Part shown: piece after piece, positions 1-8,261 of the stretch
Layout: every line of letters starts with the position of its first letter
Numbering within the stretch: position 1 is the first letter of the stretch
Origin: Blastococcus sp. TF02A-26
GTDB lineage: Bacteria > Actinomycetota > Actinomycetes > Mycobacteriales > Geodermatophilaceae
Direction: 5' to 3'
Assembly: GCF_003319125.1 (NCBI RefSeq)
Contig: NZ_QOHG01000001.1
Location: forward strand, 1-64,000
Length of the DNA: 64,000 bases
Program-made: the position numbers and the translations under genes
Notes under the pieces: generated by a model
What the model saw: only the letters and a program-made list of their open reading frames with translations
Database searches by the model: none
Told to the model about the DNA's origin: nothing

Positions 1-106
1 CGACCAGCGCACGGCCGCCCTGGACGCCTGGCTGGAGCACTACAACACTGCCCGCAGCCACTCCGCCCTCAAAGGTCAGCCGCCGATCAGCCGCCTCGCC
101 GCGTGA
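1..106 (+). CDS. IS481-family transposase, C-terminal end (cut by window edge)
   Basis: The window opens inside a reading frame (first full codon at base 2) that ends at TGA 104-106 and encodes the last 34 residues of a DDE transposase. The visible tail, with W-x-x-x-Y-N, R-S-H-S-A-L and P-P-I-S-R-L, is the characteristic C-terminus of IS481-type transposases, which cut and rejoin the element ends. The catalytic DDE residues lie to the left of the window. Intactness of the whole gene cannot be judged, but this end has no frameshift and runs straight into the element terminus. Confidence 0.8.
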   Translation, partial: DQRTAALDAWLEHYNTARSHSALKGQPPISRLAA

Positions 107-133
107 ACAACCTGTCCGGTCACGACACCTAGG
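1..133 (+). mobile_element. Right end of an IS481-type element with CCTAGG target copy
   Basis: After the transposase stop, bases 107-127 read outward to ACGACA, so the inverse complement begins TGTCGT, the usual TGT start of IS481 inverted repeats. Directly outside it, 128-133 is CCTAGG. IS481 is known to insert at NCTAGN with a 6-base duplication, and CCTAGG fits exactly. The left end and the matching second copy of CCTAGG lie outside the window, so the boundary at 127/128 is inferred from motif fit. Confidence 0.65.
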
Positions 134-215
134 AGGTGCCTGCGCAGGGTCGCCGACGCCCGGCGTGTCCGCCGTCGCACCCCTCTCGGGTCGCCGCGGG
201 CCGGGGGGCGGGGGC

Positions 216-653
216 ATGGTGGAGGCCATGCACATCACCCCCGAGGTCCTCGAGCGGGAGTTCTCCCTCAGCACCGCCGCCACCCGCCTGGACTTCCTCA
301 GCCGGCGCGACAGCGGTGCGGCGACGCTCAACACCGTCGCTCCCGAGGACCCCGACGACTGGAGCTCCATCCGGGACGCGGAGACCACGCTCGACGTGCC
401 CGAGGCCCTGGAGCTGCTCGCCCTCGGCGAGGTCATCGCCCGCAAGGCGCGCGACAGCCAGCTGATCGGCATCCGCGCCGCGCTGCGCGGCGGAGCGGGC
501 TGGGACCAGATCGCCGCGGCTCTCGACGTCGCGCCCGACGAGGCCTGGACGGCCTACCACCGGCTCATCGAGCTCCAGGAGCGTTCCCGGGCGCTGGACC
601 CGGAGGCCGCCGGGGCCGCTCGTGACCTCGCCGGCGCCCGCCCCCGCCGCTAG
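216..653 (+). CDS. Hypothetical protein with helix-turn-helix-like C-terminal half
   Basis: A 145-residue soluble protein I do not recognise as a named family. The N-terminal part is acidic. Around residues 88-115 the pattern GWDQIAAALDV followed by DEAWTAYHRL looks like a small helix-turn-helix used by actinobacterial putative regulators, but that is only a resemblance. Starts at ATG 216 or ATG 228 are both possible: a GGAGG at 221-225 is too close to 228 to be ideal, and a G-rich stretch precedes 216. It ends tail-to-tail with the DUF427 gene, overlapping by four bases. Confidence 0.6.
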   Translation: MVEAMHITPEVLEREFSLSTAATRLDFLSRRDSGAATLNTVAPEDPDDWSSIRDAETTLDVPEALELLALGEVIARKARDSQLIGIRAALRGGAGWDQIAAALDVAPDEAWTAYHRLIELQERSRALDPEAAGAARDLAGARPRR

Positions 654-931
654 TGGACCTCCACGCCCTTCCAGAAGGCCACCCGGCCGGTGATCTCCTG
701 CGCGGCCGGCTTGGGCTCCGGGTAGTACCAGGCCGCGTCGGCGTTGGTCTGCCCGTCGACTTCCAGGGAGAAGTACGACGCCTCGCCCTTCCACGGGCAG
801 GTGGTGTGCGTGCTCGAGGGGCGCAGCACGTCCTCCCGCACCGACTCGCGCGGGAAGTAGGCGTTGCCCTCGACGGTCACGATGTCGTCGGACTCGGCGA
901 CGACGGTGCCGTTCCAGGTGGCGGTGGTCAT
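650..931 (-). CDS. DUF427 domain protein
   Basis: A 93-residue protein that is essentially one DUF427 domain. Family hallmarks are visible: W-N-G-T near the start, E-G-N-A-Y-F-P, a T-x-C-P-W-K-G-E-A-S-Y motif in the middle and W-Y-Y-P-E-P towards the end, with F-W-K-G at the C-terminus. The family is a small beta-rich fold of unknown biochemical role, common in actinobacteria. ATG 931 has a good AGGAGG-like ribosome site just upstream. It faces the preceding gene and overlaps its stop codon. Confidence 0.85.
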   Translation of the reverse strand: MTTATWNGTVVAESDDIVTVEGNAYFPRESVREDVLRPSSTHTTCPWKGEASYFSLEVDGQTNADAAWYYPEPKPAAQEITGRVAFWKGVEVH

Positions 932-971
932 GAGCCGATGATCCTCCTGCCGGCCGCCGGCCGCCGCGGGC

Positions 972-1355
972 TCAGGAGTGCAGCAGCGCGAACGTGGCGA
1001 CGGCGTGGGCGATCGCCGTCCCCTCCTGCTCGACGTCGGCCTCGCAGACGGTCAGGTGCTCGCCGCGGGTGCGCACGGAGGCGGTGACCGTGACGTGCCC
1101 CGGCTTCCCGGGCCGCAGGTAGGTGACCGTCAGCTGGCTGGTCGCCGGGACATCACCCTCGCCGGAGACCGTCCGCACGGCCTGGCCCATCGCGGTGTCG
1201 ACGAGGGTGGCGAGCACGCCGCCGTGCAGGGTGCCCGCCGGGTTGAGGTGCTCGTCGGTGACGTCGAGGCCCAGTCGCGCCCCGCCGTCGTCGGTGTCGT
1301 CCACCCGGATGCCCAGCGAGCCGGCGAAGCCGCCGGTCGTCGTGTCGTTCGCCAT
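972..1355 (-). CDS. PaaI-type hotdog-fold thioesterase
   Basis: A 127-residue single hotdog domain. The segment L-N-P-A-G-T-L-H-G-G-V-L-A-T-L-V-D at about residues 35-52 is the hotdog helix and catalytic loop of the PaaI/YbgC-like acyl-CoA thioesterases, with the HGG turn and Asp in place. Such enzymes hydrolyse aryl- or acyl-CoA esters in the cytoplasm, often rescuing CoA from dead-end intermediates; the substrate cannot be read here. It lies directly downstream of the MarR gene on the same strand (28-base gap), so MarR may control it. Confidence 0.85.
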   Translation of the reverse strand: MANDTTTGGFAGSLGIRVDDTDDGGARLGLDVTDEHLNPAGTLHGGVLATLVDTAMGQAVRTVSGEGDVPATSQLTVTYLRPGKPGHVTVTASVRTRGEHLTVCEADVEQEGTAIAHAVATFALLHS

Positions 1356-1383
1356 CGCCGGGCCGTACCCACCGGCCGAGGTC

Positions 1384-1803
1384 TCAGTCCGCGCCGTTCT
1401 CGGCCAGCGTGGCGAGCAGCCGGCGGAGGGTCCCCAGGTCGTCGTCCTCCAGACCGGCGGTCAGCCGGCCCTCGAAGGCGGCGGCGGCACGGCGCAGCCG
1501 GACGAAGAGGTCCTCGCCGGCGGCGGTGAGCAGCACCCGCTGCACCCGCCGGTTGTCCGGGTCCCGCCAGCGGGTCACCAGCCCGGCCCGCTCGAGCCCG
1601 TCCAGGTGGTGGGTCAGCGTGGGCTGCCGGACGCCGACGACGTCGGCGAGGTCGGCCTGCGTGCGGGCGTCGGTGCCCCGGACGGCCCGCAGCACCTGCC
1701 ACGTCGCGGCGCTGCCCCCGGCGGCGGCGAGCGCGTCGTCCAGCCCCCGTGCCACCGCCTTCGCCGTCCGGAGCAGCAGGTCCGAGACGGCAGAGGTGCT
1801 CAC
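1384..1803 (-). CDS. MarR-family transcriptional regulator
   Basis: A 139-residue winged-helix repressor. The recognition region (RTQADLADVVGVRQPTLTHHLD, about residues 66-87) is followed by the wing DPDNRRVQRVLLT, the classic MarR D-x-R-x-x-x-V-x-L-T signature. MarR dimers bind palindromes and release on binding small phenolic or other ligands. The GTG start at 1803 sits 6 bases below a TAAGGT -10 element that overlaps a 9-bp palindrome, which suggests autoregulation of a leaderless transcript. The downstream thioesterase is the likely co-regulated gene. Confidence 0.9.
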   Translation of the reverse strand: MSTSAVSDLLLRTAKAVARGLDDALAAAGGSAATWQVLRAVRGTDARTQADLADVVGVRQPTLTHHLDGLERAGLVTRWRDPDNRRVQRVLLTAAGEDLFVRLRRAAAAFEGRLTAGLEDDDLGTLRRLLATLAENGAD

Positions 1804-1809
1804 GGACCG

Positions 1810-1841
1810 ACCTTAGACGCCTCAGGGTTCGACGTCTAAGG
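1810..1841 (-). promoter_or_regulatory. MarR operator overlapping a leaderless -10 element
   Basis: Bases 1811-1819 (CCTTAGACG) and 1833-1841 (CGTCTAAGG) form a perfect 9-bp inverted repeat with a 13-base spacer. Reading the minus strand, TAAGGT (1810-1815) is a TANNNT -10 placed 6 bases before the GTG start of marR, so a protein on the palindrome would cover the promoter. The right arm also overlaps the stop codon of the gene upstream (1836). That MarR itself binds here is inferred from position. Confidence 0.6.
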
Positions 1842-2159
1842 CAGCCGCGCCAGCAGCACGCGGGCCAGGTCGACCAGTCCCGACGGCGGGCCCGGCTCGT
1901 CGGCGGCGGCGCGCAGAGCGGCCGCCAGCGGCGCCGCGACGGCGGGGGAGAGCGCCGCGATCCAGGCGCCGGAGGCCGCGCGCGCCTCGGCCACGTGCTC
2001 GGTGCTCCCGTCCGGGCGTCCGGCGACCACCTCAGGCCGGGAGGCCAGCAGGCCGGTGAGCCGCCAGTCCCCGGAGGTCGTGCGGGCGGCGAGCGCCTCG
2101 AGCCGCCCGGCGGCGGTGCGCAGCAGGTCGGCGGGGATGCCCTCGGGGTCGGGTGCCAC
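1836..2159 (-). CDS. Hypothetical protein, alanine-rich
   Basis: A 107-residue protein rich in Ala, Leu and Arg without a family signature I can name. It is probably helical throughout and carries no signal peptide or membrane segment. The start is GTG 2159, and CACGAT lies 6 bases upstream on the minus strand, the same arrangement as for the gene at 58216, so it may be leaderless. It lies immediately upstream of marR on the same strand and is divergent from the rhodopsin gene. Confidence 0.55.
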   Translation of the reverse strand: MAPDPEGIPADLLRTAAGRLEALAARTTSGDWRLTGLLASRPEVVAGRPDGSTEHVAEARAASGAWIAALSPAVAAPLAAALRAAADEPGPPSGLVDLARVLLARLP

Positions 2160-2248
2160 GGGGGGATCGTGCCTGCGGGCGGGTGTGGCGGCCGGGATCG
2201 GCGGGGACTGCCGGTGTGTCCGCCCCCGCCGTCCTCCGGAGCCGCCCC

Positions 2249-3133
2249 GTGGAGCCCACCGACAGCCGCGCCCCCGAGCTGCAGACGCTCACGCCGGGCC
2301 AGTTCGACGTCGTCCAGTTCGCCGTCCTGGGTGCGGGCTTCGCGCTGCTGGCCTACCTCCTGTACTCGTGGGCGAGCCGGGACGAGGTGTCGGCGCGCTA
2401 CCGCCCCTCGGCGTACGCGGCGATCTGCCTGGCGGCGGTGGCGACACTCGCCTATGCCGTCCTGTACTCCGACGTCGACAGCGGCTTCCGGCTCACCGGC
2501 GGGGTGTACGTGCCGACCGAGGAGGCGCGGACGACGGAGGGGACCCGGTACATCGACTGGTCGGTGACCGTCCCGCTGCTGACCGTCGAGCTGCTCGCGG
2601 TCTGCTCGCTGGCCGGTGCCCGGGCACGGCGGGTGCGGGCCGGGGCGATGGCGTCGGCGTTCCTGATGATCGTCACGGGCTACCTCGGCGCCCAGGTGGT
2701 GGGGGAGGGCCGGGACACCGTCGCCCTGGTCGTCTGGGGGCTGATCAGCACCGCCTTCTTCGCCTACCTCTACGTGGCGCTGATCGCGGCGGTCCGCGCG
2801 TCGCTGCCGACCATGGGGGAGGAGGCGGCGACCAGCCTGCGCAACGCCACGATCGTGCTGCTCAGCAGCTTCGGCATCTACCCGCTGGTCTACGCGGTGC
2901 CGGTCTTCGTCGACGTGACGGCGGCCTGGTACACCGCGATGCAGGTCTCGTACTCGATCGCCGACGTCATCGCCAAGATCGGTTTCGGCGTGCTCGTGCA
3001 CAAGGTGGCGAAGCTGCGTACGGCGGAGGACGTCGCGGCCGGCGTCGACACCCATCCCGAGCCGGTGTGGTCGAGCAACGTGCGCAAGAGCGAGGGTGTG
3101 CAGCCGGAGGTCCGCCGGATCGCCGAGCGGTGA
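2249..3133 (+). CDS. Microbial (type I) rhodopsin, proton-pump motif
   Basis: A 294-residue seven-helix protein. Helix C reads R100-Y-I-D103-W-S-V-T107-V-P-L-L111 and ends at E114, the D-T-E triad of proteorhodopsin-type outward proton pumps. L111 corresponds to the green/blue tuning position, where Leu predicts green absorption. K243 in helix G (codon 2975-2977, within DVIAKIGFG) is the retinal Schiff-base lysine. G164 in the WGLIST stretch of helix E may be the glycine that opens a carotenoid-binding fenestration. Helix B lacks the usual proteorhodopsin His. GTG 2249 was chosen because earlier in-frame starts run into the divergent gene and would add a non-membrane leader. No retinal-forming gene is adjacent. 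Confidence 0.9.
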   Translation: MEPTDSRAPELQTLTPGQFDVVQFAVLGAGFALLAYLLYSWASRDEVSARYRPSAYAAICLAAVATLAYAVLYSDVDSGFRLTGGVYVPTEEARTTEGTRYIDWSVTVPLLTVELLAVCSLAGARARRVRAGAMASAFLMIVTGYLGAQVVGEGRDTVALVVWGLISTAFFAYLYVALIAAVRASLPTMGEEAATSLRNATIVLLSSFGIYPLVYAVPVFVDVTAAWYTAMQVSYSIADVIAKIGFGVLVHKVAKLRTAEDVAAGVDTHPEPVWSSNVRKSEGVQPEVRRIAER

Positions 3134-3136
3134 GAC

Positions 3137-3586
3137 TCAGGCCGGTTCGCGCCGCATGGGCACGTGCGGGATGCCGTCCTCGTCGCAGCCGGGGCCGCTG
3201 CGCCGGAAGCCGAAGCGCTCGTACCAGCTCTCGAGGTGGGCCTGCGCGCCGAGCGTGATCGGGTACCCCGCGCAGAGGTCGATGCCGGCCTCGATGAGCC
3301 GGGCGGCATGGCCCGCGCCGCGGTGGGCCGGCGCGGTCGCGACCCGGCCGATCGCCCGGGTCGCGCCGTCGTCGAGCACCCGGATGGTGGCCGCCACCTC
3401 GCCGTCGACCTCCGTCCAGAGGTGCAGCGTGGCCGGCTCCACGTCCCGTCCGTCGAGCTCCGGATAGGGGCACTCCTGCTCCACGACGAAGACGTCGACC
3501 CGCAGCCGGCACAGCGCGTAGACCTCGAACGGGGTCAGGTCGGCGAAGCGGGCGGTGCGGAGGACGGGCGACGACGGGGCGGACAC
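3137..3586 (-). CDS. ElaA-like GNAT N-acetyltransferase
   Basis: A 149-residue GNAT enzyme. The N-terminal LCRLRVDVFVVEQECPYPELDGRD pattern is typical of the ElaA subgroup. R-V-A-T-A-P-A-H-R-G-A-G-H-A at about residues 90-103 is the acetyl-CoA pyrophosphate loop, and W-Y-E-R-F-G-F-R near the end is the C-terminal GNAT motif. It should acetylate a small amine from acetyl-CoA; the substrate is unknown. GTG 3586 gives the natural ElaA length; the open frame continues far upstream only because of GC richness. It is convergent with the rhodopsin gene, with 3 bases between them. Confidence 0.85.
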   Translation of the reverse strand: MSAPSSPVLRTARFADLTPFEVYALCRLRVDVFVVEQECPYPELDGRDVEPATLHLWTEVDGEVAATIRVLDDGATRAIGRVATAPAHRGAGHAARLIEAGIDLCAGYPITLGAQAHLESWYERFGFRRSGPGCDEDGIPHVPMRREPA

Positions 3587-3644
3587 CGTGCAGTTGTAGC
3601 CCACCGTCGTCCGGGGAGGTCCGCCACGTCGGGCACACTCGTGT

Positions 3645-3663
3645 TTAGGTGTGCCTCGCCTAC
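3645..3663 (+). promoter_or_regulatory. IdeR/DtxR iron box upstream of the ferric transporter
   Basis: The 19 bases beginning TTAGGT and containing GCCT and CCTA match the actinobacterial iron box (TTAGGTTAGGCTAACCTAA) at about 14 of 19 positions, with the left half perfect. It lies 16 bases before the GTG of the substrate-binding protein gene and upstream of its GGAGG, where a bound repressor would block transcription. The repressor is probably the IdeR encoded at 49868-50602. Confidence 0.7.
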
Positions 3664-3679
3664 ACCCTCTGGAGGATCC

Positions 3680-4699
3680 GTGAACACCGCCGGGCGCGTG
3701 ACCGCCGCCGTCCTCACCGCCGTCGCCGTGGCCGGCACGGTCGCCGGCTGCGGCTCCGACGACGCCGACGGCGACACCCTCACCGTCTACAGCGCCCAGC
3801 ACGAGAGCCTGGTGCGCACGATGCTCGAGGACTTCACCGAGGAGACCGGCATCGAGCTGGAGTTCCGCGAGGGCAACGACGCCGAGCTCGCCAACCAGAT
3901 CGTGCAGGAGGGCGAGGCCTCGCCGGCCGACGTGTTCCTCACCGAGAACAGCCCGGCGATCGACGTCCTGGACCGCGAGGGGCTGCTCGCGCCCCTGGAG
4001 CAGGCGACGCTGGACCAGGTCGGCGCGCAGTTCCGGCCCTCGTCGGGCACCTGGACCGGCTTCGCGGCGCGCTCGACGGTCCTGGTCTACAACCCGGCGC
4101 AGCTGCCGGAGTCCGAGCTGCCCGCGTCGATCCTCGACCTGGCCGACCCCGAGTGGGAGGGCCGCATCGGGATCGCGGCCGGTGGCGCGGACTTCCAGGC
4201 GATCGTCAGCGCCGTCCTCGCGCTGCGCGGGGAGGACGAGACCCGCGCCTGGCTCGAGGGCCTGGAGCGCAACGCCGACGTCTACCAGAGCAACACCGCG
4301 GTCATGACCGCCGCCGACGAGGGCGAGATCGACGCCGGGATCATGTACCACTACTACTGGTACCGGGACCAGGCCGAGAACGCCCTGCGCGGGGACGACG
4401 CGGCGCTGCACTTCTTCCGCAACGCCGACCCCGGTGCGTTCCTCAGCGTCTCCGGCGCCGGGGTCCTCGCCTCGTCCGACCAGCAGGAGCAGGCGCAGCG
4501 GCTGGTGGAGTACCTGACCAGCCCGGCGGCGCAGGAGCGGCTGGCCCGCAGCTCCGCCCTCGAGTACGCCGTCGGCACCGGGGTGGCGTCGGCCGAGGCG
4601 CTGCCGCCGCTGGACACCCTCGGCGCACCGGACGTCGACCCGGGTGGGCTGGACCAGCAGCGGGTCACCGAGCTGATGCAGGACGTGGGGCTGCTCTGA
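3680..4699 (+). CDS. fbpA: Ferric iron ABC transporter, substrate-binding lipoprotein
   Basis: A 339-residue extracellular solute-binding protein of the FbpA/SfuA type. A short signal peptide ends in V-A-G-C, a lipobox, so the mature protein is tethered to the outer face of the membrane. The segment Y223-H-Y225-Y226-W-Y holds the paired tyrosines that bind Fe3+ in FbpA proteins. GTG 3680 has an ideal GGAGG at 3671-3675. It is the first gene of a three-gene operon with permease and ATPase and sits behind an iron box. Iron as substrate is supported by the Tyr pair and the box together. Confidence 0.88.
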   Translation: MNTAGRVTAAVLTAVAVAGTVAGCGSDDADGDTLTVYSAQHESLVRTMLEDFTEETGIELEFREGNDAELANQIVQEGEASPADVFLTENSPAIDVLDREGLLAPLEQATLDQVGAQFRPSSGTWTGFAARSTVLVYNPAQLPESELPASILDLADPEWEGRIGIAAGGADFQAIVSAVLALRGEDETRAWLEGLERNADVYQSNTAVMTAADEGEIDAGIMYHYYWYRDQAENALRGDDAALHFFRNADPGAFLSVSGAGVLASSDQQEQAQRLVEYLTSPAAQERLARSSALEYAVGTGVASAEALPPLDTLGAPDVDPGGLDQQRVTELMQDVGLL

Positions 4700-6299
4700 G
4701 CACCCCGACGTCGCTCCCGGTCCCCGGGACGCCGGCCCCTCCGGCGCCCCGGGGACCGCGCGCGTCCGCGGGCGGCCTGCGCGAGCTGCGCCGCTCGCCG
4801 GTGACCGTGCTGCTGGCCACCGCCGTGGCGGCCCTCGCCCTGGTGCCGCTGGGCTACATCGTCACCGGCGCCCTGGACATCGGCTGGAGCGGGATCTCCG
4901 AGCTGGTGTTCCGCGAGCGGGTGGCCGAGCTGCTGTGGAACACCACCCGGCTCGTCGTCGGCACGGTCGTCGTCTGCGCCGTCCTCGGGGTGGGCGCGGC
5001 CTGGCTGGCGGAGCGCTCCGCGGTCCCCGGCCGCCGCGCGTGGCACGTGCTGCTCGTGGCGCCCCTGGCGGTGCCGGCCTTCGTCAACAGCTACGCGTGG
5101 ATCTCGCTGCTGCCGGGCCTGGACACCTATGGCGGCGCGCTGCTGGTGGTGTCCCTCTCCTACTTCCCGTTCGTCTACCTGCCGGCGGTCGCCGCCTTCC
5201 GCGGTCTGGACCCCGCGCTGGAGGACACCGCACGGGGACTGGGCCTCTCCACCTGGGCGGTCTTCCGGCGGGTCCAGCTGCCGCAGCTGCGGGTGGCGGT
5301 GCTCGGCGGCAGCCTGCTCATCGCCCTGCACGTCCTGGCGGAGTTCGGCGCCTTCGCCATGCTCCGCTACCCGACGTTCACCACGGCCATCTACGACCAG
5401 TACCGGGCGACCTTCAACGGCCCCGGCGCGACCGCCCTGGCCGGGGTGCTCGTGCTGCTGTGCCTGGCGCTCCTGGTGGCCGAGCTGCGGCTGCGCGGCT
5501 CGCGCGGCTACGCCCGCACCGGGGCCGGCGTCGCCCGCCCGTCGCGGCCGGTCCGCCTCGGCCGGCTCACCCTCCCGGCGCTGGCCGGGCTCGCCGCCCT
5601 GGTCGGCCTGGCCGTCGGCGTGCCGCTGGCCAGCCTGGGCACGTGGCTGGCCCGGGGTGCCTCGACCGCGCTGGACCTCGGGGAGCTCGCCACCACGACC
5701 GGCACCACGCTGGGCCTGGCCGCCGCGGCCGCCGCGGTCACCACGGCGATGGCCCTGCCCACCGGCTGGCTGGCGGTCCGCCGGCGCGGCCCGGTGAGCA
5801 CGCTGCTGGAGCGCAGCACCTACCTGGGCAGCGCCGTCCCGGGGATCGTCATCGCGCTGGCGCTGGTCACGGTGAGCATCCGGGCCACCCCCTGGCTGTA
5901 CCAGACCGTGCCGGTGCTGCTGGCCGCCTACGCGATCCTGTTCCTGCCCCGGGCGATCGTGACGGTGCGGGCGGCGGTGGAGCAGTCGCCCCGGCTCTAC
6001 GACGACATCGCCGCCTCCCTCGGGGCCTCGGCTCCCGACCGGCTGCGGCGGGTCACGCTGCCCCTGCTCGCGCCGGGCATCGGCGCGGGAGCGGCGCTGG
6101 TGTTCCTGGCCGTGGTCACCGAGCTCACCGCCACCCTGCTCCTGGCCCCGACCGGGACGACGACGCTGGCGACGGCGTTCTGGTCCTCCAGCAGCGCCCT
6201 GGAGTACGGCGCCGCCGCCCCGTACGCGGTGGTGATGGTGCTGCTGTCGGCTCCGGCTACCGTGCTGCTCTCCCGAGACGCCCGACGAGGTCTGACCAC

Positions 6300-6303
<4 letters not shown>
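4696..6303 (+). CDS. fbpB: Ferric iron ABC transporter, fused two-domain permease
   Basis: A roughly 535-residue inner-membrane permease of the FbpB/ThiP type with two homologous halves of about six helices each. Each half has an EAA coupling loop: LEDTARGLGLSTWAVFRRVQLP near residue 180 and YDDIAASLGASAPDRLRRVTLP near residue 440. No ATG, GTG or TTG stands at a sensible place. The frame enters at CTG 4696, which overlaps the upstream TGA as CTGA, so a CTG start with coupled translation is likely. The alternative, GTG near 4801, would begin right at the first helix. The stop overlaps the ATPase start. Confidence 0.85.
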
Positions 6304-7397
<1,094 letters not shown>

Positions 7398-7430
7398 CGC
7401 GATCCGGAGGAGCCGGGGTCCGGCCACGGG

Positions 7431-7449
7431 TTAGGTGTGCCTACGCTCA
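7431..7449 (+). promoter_or_regulatory. IdeR/DtxR iron box upstream of the aldolase gene
   Basis: This site begins TTAGGTGTGCCT, the same 12 bases as the box at 3645, then diverges in the right half. It ends 6 bases before the GTG start at 7456. A TACGCT that could serve as a -10 (7442-7447) lies inside the box, 8 bases before GTG, so the transcript may be leaderless and directly blocked by repressor. The right half is weaker than at the other two boxes. Confidence 0.6.
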
Positions 7450-7455
7450 CGCCTC

Positions 7456-8250
7456 GTGGACCTGTTCCTCTTCACCGTCGACCCCCGCTGGGGGCGGGAC
7501 GTCGTCGCCGCCGGCGCGGCCGGGATCGTCGTCGACTGGGAGCGCCGCGGCAAGCACCGCCGGCAGCGCGGCGAGGGCACCCAGATCAACGCCGACACCC
7601 TCGACGACCTCGTCCGCATGCGGGCGGCGACCGACGGCCGGCTCGTCTGCCGGATCAACGGCTACGGACCGTGGACCGCGGGCGAGGTGGCCGACGCGGT
7701 CGCCGCCGGCGCCGACGAGCTGTTCCTGCCCATGGTCCGCGGCACCGAGGAGGTCGACCGCACGCTCGACCTGGTGGCGGGCCGGTGCGGGCTCGGCATC
7801 CTGGTCGAGACCCAGGACGCCGTCGACCGGGTCGACGCCCTGGCCCGGCGGCCGCTGTCGCGGATCTACGTCGGTCTCAACGACCTGCGGATCGACCGGC
7901 GCAGCAGCTCGCTGTTCCAGCCCCTCGTCGACGGGACGGTCGAGGCGGTGCGGGCCGCCGTCGCGCAGCCGTTCGGCGTCGGCGGCCTGACGCTGCTGGA
8001 GGGCGGCTCGCCGGTGCCCAGCAGGCTGCTGGCGGCCGAGCTCGTACGGCTGCGGACGGACTTCACGTTCCTCCGCCGGTCGTTCACCGCCGACATGGCC
8101 GGCCGTGACCCGTCCACCGAGGTGCCGGCGCTGCTGGCCGGCCTGCGCGAGCTGGCGGCGGCCGACCCCGCCCTGGCCGGCGCGCGCCGCGACGACCTCG
8201 TCGCCGCGGTCACCGGCCAGGCGGACCCGTCGGTCGCCTCCCCGGCCTGA
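7456..8250 (+). CDS. HpcH/HpaI aldolase / citrate lyase beta-like protein
   Basis: A 264-residue TIM-barrel enzyme of the phosphoenolpyruvate/pyruvate superfamily. Visible active-site elements are the R-I-N strand near residue 70, F-L-P-M-V-R near 95, the metal-binding Glu in L-V-E-T-Q-D-A-V (about 117) and the Asp in V-G-L-N-D-L (about 140). Relatives cleave or form C-C bonds to pyruvate or acyl-CoA; the exact substrate cannot be read. GTG 7456 lies just below an iron box. It is followed after 11 bases by an epimerase-like gene and a glycosyltransferase, which suggests it makes a precursor for a glycan rather than degrading aromatics. Confidence 0.75.
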   Translation: MDLFLFTVDPRWGRDVVAAGAAGIVVDWERRGKHRRQRGEGTQINADTLDDLVRMRAATDGRLVCRINGYGPWTAGEVADAVAAGADELFLPMVRGTEEVDRTLDLVAGRCGLGILVETQDAVDRVDALARRPLSRIYVGLNDLRIDRRSSSLFQPLVDGTVEAVRAAVAQPFGVGGLTLLEGGSPVPSRLLAAELVRLRTDFTFLRRSFTADMAGRDPSTEVPALLAGLRELAAADPALAGARRDDLVAAVTGQADPSVASPA

Positions 8251-8261
8251 GGCGGACGCCG

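Noticed and set aside
3137-4411. A 424-residue frame on the minus strand across the acetyltransferase and the ferric binding-protein gene
   Set aside because: Only its last 149 residues look like protein. The rest is antisense to the well-supported binding-protein gene and is kept open by GC bias.
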